A stretch of 35,372 nucleotides of DNA from TMED69 sp036130055. Lineage in GTDB: Bacteria > Pseudomonadota > Gammaproteobacteria > Ga0077536. Every line of letters begins with the position of its first letter. Positions within the stretch are counted from its first letter, which is position 1. Location of the stretch: contig JAYYOR010000045.1 in the NCBI GenBank assembly GCA_036130055.1, positions 1-35,372 on the forward strand. The letters run 5' to 3'. The position numbers and the translations under genes were made by a program. Shown piece by piece: positions 25,358 to 31,814 of this stretch. Below the pieces are notes generated by a model. That model was not told the origin of the DNA. It saw only the letters and a program-made list of their open reading frames with translations, and did no database searches.

Positions 25358-27673
25358 TTAAAATAAGTTTTTTAACCACCTAAAAAAAATGGACTCATTT
25401 TTCTCTGATTTATTTTGTTTACGTTTTGCTGATTGAATACGTGCCATCTCTCCTGACGTAATACCACAAGAATCCAGTCTTTGCGGATTACTAACACTCA
25501 CGAAAGGCATCATGACTCCCGATTCACAAGAAAATGGAACTACAGACTTGTCTCTGAGATTTACTTTCTCATAAACAATGTTTCGAGCACGGGGTGGCTC
25601 CAGAGATTCCACGCCCAATTCTCGTACCATGTCAGACCATACCTGTAAAGCACCCGAACTACCGGACAACCCAGTCGTTTGATTTCCATCATGACCAATC
25701 CATATAGTGCTTAAATAATTCGAACTCAAACCTATAAACCAACTGTCCCTATAGTTATCCGTTGTCCCGGTCTTGCCCCCTAATTTTTGATTTGGAAATT
25801 TGTTACCTAAAGTTTTAGCAGTACCATCTTGGGTCACCTGCATAAGTGCAAAGTTAATTAAGGCCGCTGTCTCTGGGGACAAGCTTGGTCGAAGCTCATC
25901 GGGATAGTGTTTTATCAAATTATTATTCTGATCCGTAACGAAATTTATTGTCTTGATGGGTGATATATATCCGTTATTTAAGAACATAGTGTACAGGTAA
26001 GTTAATTGAAGCGGGCTTAGTTCAATTGCACCTAAAAGCACGGAAGGAAAAGGTTTGATTCCTCTGGGAAAGCCAATATTTTTGAGATGTTCAACAATGT
26101 CTGAAACCCCTATTTTTGACCCTAAATCTATTGTAGCTAAGTTCAGTGATTGCACCATGCCATCTAAAATTGTGACGCTTCCATTTATGTCACCATTAAA
26201 GTTTGATGGCTCCCAAAAGGTTCCATCGGAAAGTTTCCACGAAATATTCCTGTCATCTATAGCGGTAAGTAGGTTATATTTTTTTGGATTTTCCAGAGCT
26301 TTAGCGTAAATAAAAGGCTTTACCATAGAGCCAATTTGACGTTTTGCATGAATAGCTCGATTGAAGCCTTTATTTTGCTTCTTTTTGTCGCCAATTACAG
26401 CCAAGAGTTGACTAGTTCGAGCATCTACAAGCAAGACAGCGGCTTGAGCATTTTTAGATGAGGGGACACGTTCGCCAAGCTTGCTCAGAGTTTTATCTAA
26501 ATTTTTTCTGATTGTATTCTGCAAAAACAAATCAAATGTCGTATGTATATTTAGCCCTCCATTGCTCAAATCACTGTCGTTGTATTCCTCTCTAAGTTGA
26601 ATCCGCACTAGATCGATAAACGCTTGGCTATCGAAATTATTCTGAGAAAATTTCTTTGTTACTACTAAATCCTCTTTTAATAAACGTTGTGCGACCGAAA
26701 ATTCGATGATATTCTCGTTTGCCATTATTTCAATAACCATATTTCTACGATTCTTTGATGCATCTGAAAACCTGCTTGGGCTAAAAATAGAAGGTCCTTT
26801 TACTGTTGCAACCAAAGCAGCAATTTCAATAATCTCGAGTTCTTTTATAGGTTTATCAAAATAGAACCAAGAGGCTAGTCCAAAGCCATGTATCGCCCGG
26901 TTGCCATCTTGTCCTAAAAATACCTCATTACAATATGCCTCTAAAATTTTTTCCTTTGAGTATCTTAATTCCAAAGAAATGGACATAAGTAATTCCGTGA
27001 ATTTTCTTTTGAAAGTTCTTTCCCTAGTCAAAAAGAAGTTTTTTACTAATTGTTGGGTAAGAGTGCTTCCTCCTTGTATAATCTTACCGGTTAGAAAATT
27101 AGAAATAGTTGCTCTTATTACGGCTTTTAAATCAAAACCGAAATGGTTATAGAAATTTTTATCCTCAACGGCAATTAGCGTGTCTATCAATGCTTTGGGA
27201 ATTTCATTCAGCTCCACTAACATTCTATCCTCAAAACTTTTGGTGTTGATCCGACCGATCAGTATCGGCTCGAGCGTAAAAGAGGGGAGTTCAATTCCCG
27301 ATTCAGCTTCTATAACTTTATCAATACTTCGGTTAAGGAATCGAACATTAATCGTCTTAATTGGTTTTTTAGGGTATTCACGAACATGGCCTCGAGGAGA
27401 AAAAACAATTTGATTATCAAAAATCTTGTACTCTCCAGATTGTGACAAAACCTCAACCCTTTTATAGTTCAGGTGCTCTAACTCAAAGAGCAACCTTTTC
27501 CTGTCAATTTTCAAACCTGGATGAAGCTCTAGTGATTTCCCATATACTTTTGTTGGCATTGTCCAAGACAATTTTTCAAAACCATCGAATACCAATCTAT
27601 CCAACCATAAACCATAAGCCAAAATGCTTAAAATCAACCAAAAACTGGCGTGTTTTAAAAATTTCGAAAACAA
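25358..27673 (-). CDS. mrcB: Bifunctional class A penicillin-binding protein 1b
   Basis: PBP1b polymerises lipid II and cross-links peptidoglycan at the outer face of the inner membrane. The 771-residue protein has one N-terminal membrane helix (10-25) and then a UB2H-like region (about 50-135), typical of PBP1b. The glycosyltransferase domain has catalytic Glu170 in AVEDKNFYNHFGFD, GGSTLTQQLVKN from 201 and EKILEAYCNEVFLG. The transpeptidase domain has SxxK at Ser449-Lys452, SLN at 509-511 and KTG at 634-636. All catalytic residues are present. The start is TTG at 27673 because no ATG exists upstream before a stop. It lies downstream of the histone-like gene with a 91-nt gap holding two inverted repeats. 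Confidence 0.95.
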   Translation of the reverse strand: MFSKFLKHASFWLILSILAYGLWLDRLVFDGFEKLSWTMPTKVYGKSLELHPGLKIDRKRLLFELEHLNYKRVEVLSQSGEYKIFDNQIVFSPRGHVREYPKKPIKTINVRFLNRSIDKVIEAESGIELPSFTLEPILIGRINTKSFEDRMLVELNEIPKALIDTLIAVEDKNFYNHFGFDLKAVIRATISNFLTGKIIQGGSTLTQQLVKNFFLTRERTFKRKFTELLMSISLELRYSKEKILEAYCNEVFLGQDGNRAIHGFGLASWFYFDKPIKELEIIEIAALVATVKGPSIFSPSRFSDASKNRRNMVIEIMANENIIEFSVAQRLLKEDLVVTKKFSQNNFDSQAFIDLVRIQLREEYNDSDLSNGGLNIHTTFDLFLQNTIRKNLDKTLSKLGERVPSSKNAQAAVLLVDARTSQLLAVIGDKKKQNKGFNRAIHAKRQIGSMVKPFIYAKALENPKKYNLLTAIDDRNISWKLSDGTFWEPSNFNGDINGSVTILDGMVQSLNLATIDLGSKIGVSDIVEHLKNIGFPRGIKPFPSVLLGAIELSPLQLTYLYTMFLNNGYISPIKTINFVTDQNNNLIKHYPDELRPSLSPETAALINFALMQVTQDGTAKTLGNKFPNQKLGGKTGTTDNYRDSWFIGLSSNYLSTIWIGHDGNQTTGLSGSSGALQVWSDMVRELGVESLEPPRARNIVYEKVNLRDKSVVPFSCESGVMMPFVSVSNPQRLDSCGITSGEMARIQSAKRKQNKSEKNESIFFRWLKNLF

Positions 27674-27684
27674 AAGGATTATCC

Positions 27685-27709
27685 CGTCTTGATGCTAGGA
27701 ATCAAGACG
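27685..27709. repeat. Perfect 9-bp inverted repeat just upstream of mrcB
   Basis: CGTCTTGAT, a 7-nt loop and ATCAAGACG form a perfect hairpin or operator-like palindrome 12 nt before the mrcB TTG start. It has no following T-run on either strand, so it is not a standard terminator. It could be a protein-binding site or a hairpin in the mrcB leader close to the ribosome site. Confidence 0.6.
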
Positions 27710-27750
27710 ACTGGATAGGTTGAAAGTATACAAGCGGGCTGTAACAAGTA

Positions 27751-27790
27751 CTGCAGAGCGAACACTATTTTTTAATTCTACGCTCTGCAG
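27751..27790. repeat. Perfect 10-bp inverted repeat at the 3' end of the histone-like gene
   Basis: CTGCAGAGCG at 27751-27760 and CGCTCTGCAG at 27781-27790 pair perfectly around a 20-nt AT-rich centre. The stop codon of the -1 frame extension (27765-27767) lies in the centre. There is no T-run, so it may act as a 3' stabiliser, a Rho-dependent end, or a binding site. Its position marks the end of the extended frame rather than the zero frame. Confidence 0.6.
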
Positions 27791-27878
27791 CTTCTTTTCG
27801 AGCAAGTAGTTTAGATTTAACGTCTTCGGCAATCCTTACCAACCTGGTTTCCCTAGATTGCGGGCTGCCTGATACTAC
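27765..27878 (-). CDS. -1 frame C-terminal extension of the histone-like protein (37 codons)
   Basis: Directly after the A-run that ends the zero frame, the -1 frame reads 37 codons to TAG at 27765-27767 without interruption. The tail starts VVSGSPQSRET and continues as a charged, probably helical segment with RIAEDVKSKLLARKEAA. Its mixed composition and ordinary codon use look like real coding sequence, unlike the array. Joined to the repeat domain by a -1 shift at A AAA AAG, it gives a 139-residue protein. If the A-run were nine bases rather than eight, the join would be in frame. No independent start codon or ribosome site serves it. Confidence 0.55.
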   Translation of the reverse strand, partial: VVSGSPQSRETRLVRIAEDVKSKLLARKEAAERRIKK

Positions 27879-28183
27879 TTTTTTTTCTTAGCTACTTTTT
27901 TCTTAGCTACTTTTTTCTTACCGGCCTTTTTCTTAGCTACTTTTTTCTTAGCTACTTTTTTCTTAGCTACTTTTTTCTTACCGGCCTTTTTCTTAGCTAC
28001 TTTTTTCTTAGCTACTTTTTTCTTAGCTACTTTTTTCTTAGCTACTTTTTTCTTAGCGACCTTTTTCTTAGCGACCTTTTTCTTGGCTACCTTTTTCTTG
28101 GCTACCTTTTTCTTGGCTACCTTTTTCTTAGCGACCTTTTTCTTAGCGACCTTTTTCTTAGCGACCTTTTTTTTTGCTACCAT
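27875..28183 (-). CDS. Lysine-rich histone H1-like repeat protein, zero-frame form
   Basis: The frame from ATG at 28183 gives 102 residues: MVA, then 19 pentapeptides (17 KKKVA and 2 KKKAG), then KKKK and TAG. More than half of the residues are Lys and there are no acidic residues. Such tails, as in AlgP or the Bordetella H1-like proteins, bind and compact DNA (family knowledge); a nucleoid role here is inference. The stop lies directly after an in-phase A AAA AAG slippery heptamer, and a non-repetitive tail continues in the -1 frame (27765-27878). A run of nine A also lies at codons 3-6, where a -1 shift would stop after two codons. It sits between adk and mrcB on the same strand. Confidence 0.75.
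   Translation of the reverse strand: MVAKKKVAKKKVAKKKVAKKKVAKKKVAKKKVAKKKVAKKKVAKKKVAKKKVAKKKVAKKKVAKKKAGKKKVAKKKVAKKKVAKKKAGKKKVAKKKVAKKKK
27890..28174 (-). repeat. Tandem array of nineteen 15-bp units coding KKKVA/KKKAG
   Basis: Nineteen 15-bp units follow each other without spacers. From the 5' end of the gene the Val-Ala codons run in blocks: GTC GCT three times, GTA GCC three times, GTC GCT twice, then GTA GCT with two GCC GGT units. The 60 bases at 27901-27960 and 27961-28020 are identical, a four-unit duplication. This shows repeated slippage or unequal crossing-over, so copy number is likely to vary among strains. Confidence 0.95.
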
Positions 28184-28232
28184 CGTTGAAGTTCCCCCGT
28201 ATCGGAATTTTTATTAATTGAGCAATTACGCC

Positions 28233-28258
28233 AAAGAAAGTTTAATCAAACTTTCTTT
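28233..28258. repeat. Perfect 11-bp inverted repeat in the leader of the histone-like gene
   Basis: AAAGAAAGTTT, a 4-nt loop and AAACTTTCTTT form an AT-rich perfect hairpin 50 nt before the ATG at 28183. It is 90 nt past the adk stop. The T-rich part is within the stem and GGCG follows on the minus strand, so it is not a clear terminator. The rest of the 165-nt gap (28184-28348) is very AT-rich and holds no other gene that I can support. Confidence 0.55.
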
Positions 28259-28348
28259 TAAAGTCTATTTTGTTATATTTTTAAATAAAAGTAAAACAGA
28301 TCTTTTCATCGTGCGCGTGAAATAAAATTTTATTGTTTTTGTCGAATT

Positions 28349-28993
28349 TTATAAGAATTGAATTATTCTATCTTTTATCAGATCAACACTACCAATTCCT
28401 TCAACCTTTACCAGTCGAGCATTAGAGTTTCTAAGCGTATAGTTCTTAAACCATCTAATCAGCGGTTTAGTTTGATCTGCATATACTTTTAATCTTTTTC
28501 TGACGGTTTCTTCACTATCGTCTGCCCTTTGAATAAGAGGCTCTCCCGTTAAATCATCCTTATCTTGCTTATTAGGAGGATTATAAGAGATATGGTAAGT
28601 TCTCCCCGATTCTAAATGAACTCTTCTTCCTGACATCCGTTTGACTATTTCGTCATCATCTACAATTAATTCTATAATTACGTCGATCAAAACACCTAGT
28701 TCTTCCAAACCTTCAGCTTGTGCGATCGTCCTTGGGAATCCATCAAACAAAAAACCATTCTTGCAATCCGCTAATTCTAACCTTTCTTTAACTAACTCTA
28801 AAATTAACTCATCGGAGACTAGTTCGCCGCTTTTCATTACTAGATCCACTTTTCTTCCGAGCTCAGATCCTTCCGAAACCGCACTTCGCAGCATGTCGCC
28901 GGTCGATATTTTTGGGATGCTAAACCTTTCGCAGATGAAATCTCCCTGAGTTCCTTTCCCTGCTCCTGGGCCACCTAGTAATATTATGCGCAT
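28349..28993 (-). CDS. adk: Adenylate kinase
   Basis: Adk interconverts ATP plus AMP with two ADP. The 214-residue protein equals E. coli Adk in length, with the P-loop GGPGAGKGT at 7-15, the AMP-site stretch ISTGDMLRSAVSEGSELG, FDGFPRTIAQAE, and a long LID domain (GRRVHLESGRTYHI to PLIQRADDSEETVRKRL) of the non-zinc type. It has its own promoter at 29018-29046 and is divergent from the Mth938-domain gene. The histone-like gene follows on the same strand after 165 nt. Confidence 0.97.
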   Translation of the reverse strand: MRIILLGGPGAGKGTQGDFICERFSIPKISTGDMLRSAVSEGSELGRKVDLVMKSGELVSDELILELVKERLELADCKNGFLFDGFPRTIAQAEGLEELGVLIDVIIELIVDDDEIVKRMSGRRVHLESGRTYHISYNPPNKQDKDDLTGEPLIQRADDSEETVRKRLKVYADQTKPLIRWFKNYTLRNSNARLVKVEGIGSVDLIKDRIIQFL

Positions 28994-29017
28994 TGAAGAT
29001 CCTTTGATTGAAATAAT

Positions 29018-29046
29018 ATGGTAGATTCAATATTCATTATTGGCAA
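29018..29046 (-). promoter_or_regulatory. Promoter of adk
   Basis: On the minus strand TTGCCA (29041-29046), a 17-nt spacer and TACCAT (29018-29023) lie 24 nt before the adk ATG. The -35 is five of six and the -10 four of six to the sigma70 consensus. Confidence 0.5.
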
Positions 29047-29095
29047 CTAAAAGTTAAAAATTTTTAAGACAAAAAAATCAGGAAAAAGAACAAAA

Positions 29096-29446
29096 ATGAG
29101 CAAGAATATAATTAATATAGAAAACCCTTTTGTCCAGTCCTACTCTGAAACCGCCATCGTCATTGATAAACAAGAATTCAATCTTCCCCTGATTTTAACA
29201 CCGAAAAAAGTAATTTTAGATGAACTCCCTCTCGAATTTAATGATTTTTACCCTGAAAAAGTAACAAGCCTTCTGATTATGAATCCTGAACTCATATTAA
29301 TCGGTACAGGAACTTCGCACTCAGCGACAGATAATAATCAAGTCAAAACCACTATTGGCATTGACATAATGACAACTGGGGCAGCTTGCCGTATTTTTAA
29401 TGTCATGGTCGAAGAAAATCGCAATGCACTAGCCGCTTTATATTGA
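29096..29446 (+). CDS. Mth938-like (DUF498/DUF598) domain protein
   Basis: This 116-residue single-domain protein belongs to the Mth938/NDUFAF3-like fold family. The core pattern is visible: LLIMNPELILIGTGTS in the middle and GIDIMTTGAACRIFNVMVEENRNALAALY at the end, read in two parts (GIDIMTTGAACRIFN, EENRNALAALY). The human relative NDUFAF3 is a complex I assembly factor; the role of bacterial members is not established. It is the only plus gene between adk and nlpD and converges on nlpD with 34 nt between. The start at 29096 has a purine-rich upstream (GGAAAAAG). Confidence 0.88.
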   Translation: MSKNIINIENPFVQSYSETAIVIDKQEFNLPLILTPKKVILDELPLEFNDFYPEKVTSLLIMNPELILIGTGTSHSATDNNQVKTTIGIDIMTTGAACRIFNVMVEENRNALAALY

Positions 29447-29480
29447 ACGTATTTCTCAACAATTATAAAAGTTTAACCAC

Positions 29481-30221
29481 TTAAATTTCTGGTAGATAAA
29501 TAAAAGGGTTTACCGATTTTCCATTCTTTCTAATCTCAAAATACAGCATGTTACGAGAGACTCCAGTTGAACCCATAAGCCCTATAACCTCTGAAACTTC
29601 TACTATATCTCCTTCCTCTACTACCCGCTTTTTATTGTGTGCGTACGCACTCAGTAACGCTTCAGAGTGCTTGACGATTACAAGCTCACCGTATCCTCTC
29701 AATCCATTGCCACTGTAAACAACAGTACCACTAGCCGCAGATCTAACTTCCTCACCCTCGGTTCCGTAAATTTCCAAACCGATCAACCTATTCCCATCGT
29801 TAATTTCTTTAAATTCGCCATCCACGGGCCATTTCCAATTTTCTTTCGCAAGAATTGGACTAACCTCCGGCGATTGCTTTGTTTTGCTTTGTGAATTGGT
29901 TGGGGTCTTAGATAATAATTTTTGACCTCCTCGTAATCGTAAGATTTGTCCTTCAAAAATCAGATTTTTATTGACAATATCATTTATTTCTAATAACTCT
30001 TGATGGTCAACACCGAATCTCCATGCTATTGCATATAAAGAATCACCCTTTAATACTTTATACTTACCAGGATTTTCAATAACCCCCCTTCGCAAAACCT
30101 GAATAGATTTAAAACTCGAGAAATTTTTATCCTCTAAAGGAGCTAACCCCTTAGATGAACATCCAAATATCAAATTTAGACATAAAAACAACCAAATAAA
30201 AAAATAACCATTGATACCCAC
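29481..30221 (-). CDS. nlpD: NlpD-like lipoprotein, LysM plus degenerate LytM domain
   Basis: NlpD is an envelope lipoprotein that activates the amidase AmiC at division. The frame starts with GTG at 30221, right after the pcm stop. The signal has the lipobox LIFGC with Cys21. A LysM domain is at about 54-97 (YKVLKGDSLYAIAWRFGVDH), and a C-terminal LytM/M23 domain follows. In the latter the usual zinc ligands are missing: the HxH-type motif reads YAHNKK and the last His is Tyr in MLYFEIRK. This fits a non-catalytic activator, as in E. coli NlpD. The pcm-nlpD order is the classical one, but rpoS does not follow. Confidence 0.88.
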   Translation of the reverse strand: MGINGYFFIWLFLCLNLIFGCSSKGLAPLEDKNFSSFKSIQVLRRGVIENPGKYKVLKGDSLYAIAWRFGVDHQELLEINDIVNKNLIFEGQILRLRGGQKLLSKTPTNSQSKTKQSPEVSPILAKENWKWPVDGEFKEINDGNRLIGLEIYGTEGEEVRSAASGTVVYSGNGLRGYGELVIVKHSEALLSAYAHNKKRVVEEGDIVEVSEVIGLMGSTGVSRNMLYFEIRKNGKSVNPFIYLPEI

Positions 30222-30887
30222 CTAAGTGATACCTGATAACAATGGAACAAATTTTACAGACTGTATCTCCCTCTCAATAATTTCATTTTGATTTTTGGTA
30301 TAAAGCATTAGCTTTTGTCCGTCACATGAACCAATAGGGATAATCAGACGGCCACCGTCGGCGAGTTGCTTTAATAGCTCCTCTGGTACAAAACTAGGCG
30401 CTGCTGCGACCAAAATTGCATTGAAAGGTGCATGTTGCTTCCAGCCCAACATCCCATCTCCGTGTTGGAGATGGATATTACTTATTTTTAACTCCCAGAT
30501 AGTTTCTCGTGCTTTATCAACCAACGACCGTATTCTTTCAATTCCGAAGACCTCACCGCTAACTTTGGAGAGAATTGCCGTCTGATATCCACACCCCGAA
30601 CCTATTTCTAATACTTTTGACATAGTACCACTTTCTAAAAGGGTTTGAGTCATTAGAGCCACGATGTAAGGTTGTGAAATGGTTTGTCCATGACCTATTG
30701 GCAATGCACTATTTTCATAAGCTTTTGAATTTAACGCTTCTTCTATAAAAATGTGTCTCGGAGTTTCTGAAAAAATGTTTAAAATTTTCTCGTTAGAGAT
30801 ACCCATCTCCCGTAATTTCGAAACCAAGCGGTTTCTGGACCTTTGGGAAGTCATGCCAATACCTTGAAGTTTATTTGGGGGAGACAT
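30222..30887 (-). CDS. pcm: Protein-L-isoaspartate O-methyltransferase
   Basis: Pcm repairs isoaspartyl damage by methylating the abnormal carboxylate with SAM. The 221-residue protein has the substrate motif LPIGHGQTISQP, the SAM loop VLEIGSGCGYQTAIL and the late motif GGRLIIPIG. The start at 30887 includes a KLQGIGMTSQRSR prefix known from other gammaproteobacterial Pcm proteins; the ATG at 30854 (MTSQ) is the E. coli-like alternative. It abuts nlpD without a gap and lies 28 nt after argF. Compare the tolC-linked relative at 7256, which lacks the QTIS motif. Confidence 0.95.
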   Translation of the reverse strand: MSPPNKLQGIGMTSQRSRNRLVSKLREMGISNEKILNIFSETPRHIFIEEALNSKAYENSALPIGHGQTISQPYIVALMTQTLLESGTMSKVLEIGSGCGYQTAILSKVSGEVFGIERIRSLVDKARETIWELKISNIHLQHGDGMLGWKQHAPFNAILVAAAPSFVPEELLKQLADGGRLIIPIGSCDGQKLMLYTKNQNEIIEREIQSVKFVPLLSGIT

Positions 30888-30915
30888 CGTAAAATATTAG
30901 TCTATTATGAATTTT

Positions 30916-31812
30916 TCATCTTTCAGAAGAACCCAATAGAAATTCTATTAATGCTTTTTGAGAATGCAACCTATTTTCAGCCTCTTGCCACACAACACTA
31001 TTTTGACCCTCTAGGACTTCCTGCGTAACTTCCATTCCCCGGTATGCGGGCAAACAATGCATGAATAATGCATCTTTTTTTGCTAACCCCATAAATTTTG
31101 AATTTACCTGGAACCTCATAAATATCTCCGATCTTTCGACTTTTTCAGACTCATCCCCCATGCTGGCCCATACATCTGTCACTACGAGGTCTGCGTTTTC
31201 AATGGCATCCTCGACATTATCGCCTACACTGCAATTTTTACTATCTGCATTTGGCTCAAAACCTTTGGGACAAGCGACAGAAAGATTAAATTCCATGATT
31301 TCAGCAGCTTCTATATAGCTATTGCACATATTATTACCGTCCCCAACCCAAGCGACTTTTTTACCCGAAATATTACCTTTGAACTCAAAAAATGTAGTTA
31401 AATCAGCTAAGATTTGACAGGGGTGCAAAGCTTTAGTCAAACCATTTATTACAGGTACGCTGCTATGTTTAGCAAATAACTCTATTGCATCGTGACAATG
31501 CGTTCGTATCATCACTATATCTACCATCCTCGAAATTACTCGTGAGGTATCCGATATCGATTCACCACGGCCCAGTTGGGAATCACGATTAGTAAGAAAT
31601 ATCGCACCTCCACCTCCTTCAATCATCGCGGCCTCAAAGGAGACTCTGGTTCTAGTGGAAGACTTTTCAAATATCATCCCGAGAACCTTCTTCTCAAATA
31701 GTGTCGGTCGGTGACCAGTCTTTTTCCATTTTTTTAATTCAAGCGCCCGCTGAATGATGAAATCTATCTCTAATTTTGAAAGATCTTTTAAAGATAAAAA
31801 ATGTCTTTTCAT
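30916..31812 (-). CDS. argF: Ornithine carbamoyltransferase
   Basis: ArgF joins carbamoyl phosphate and ornithine to make citrulline in arginine synthesis. The 298-residue protein has the carbamoyl phosphate site SSTRTR at 51-56, HPCQ in the middle of the chain, the ornithine loop (DVWASMGDE) and the catalytic FMHCLPAYRG. The sequence is of the anabolic short type. It follows argD by 2 nt, giving a small arginine unit from acetylornithine to citrulline. pcm and nlpD follow downstream with small gaps and may be co-transcribed. Confidence 0.96.
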   Translation of the reverse strand: MKRHFLSLKDLSKLEIDFIIQRALELKKWKKTGHRPTLFEKKVLGMIFEKSSTRTRVSFEAAMIEGGGGAIFLTNRDSQLGRGESISDTSRVISRMVDIVMIRTHCHDAIELFAKHSSVPVINGLTKALHPCQILADLTTFFEFKGNISGKKVAWVGDGNNMCNSYIEAAEIMEFNLSVACPKGFEPNADSKNCSVGDNVEDAIENADLVVTDVWASMGDESEKVERSEIFMRFQVNSKFMGLAKKDALFMHCLPAYRGMEVTQEVLEGQNSVVWQEAENRLHSQKALIEFLLGSSER

Positions 31813-31814
31813 AT

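Noticed and set aside
27885..28175. Regular short repeats that could be taken for a CRISPR array or a low-complexity artefact
   Set aside because: Units are 15 bp and spacerless, keep a reading frame throughout and code for a plausible H1-like protein starting with ATG. Unit variants are synonymous, which supports coding.
28233..28258. Inverted repeat as an intrinsic terminator for adk
   Set aside because: The stem is AT-rich and is followed by GGCG rather than a T-run on the minus strand, so a terminator call is not supported.
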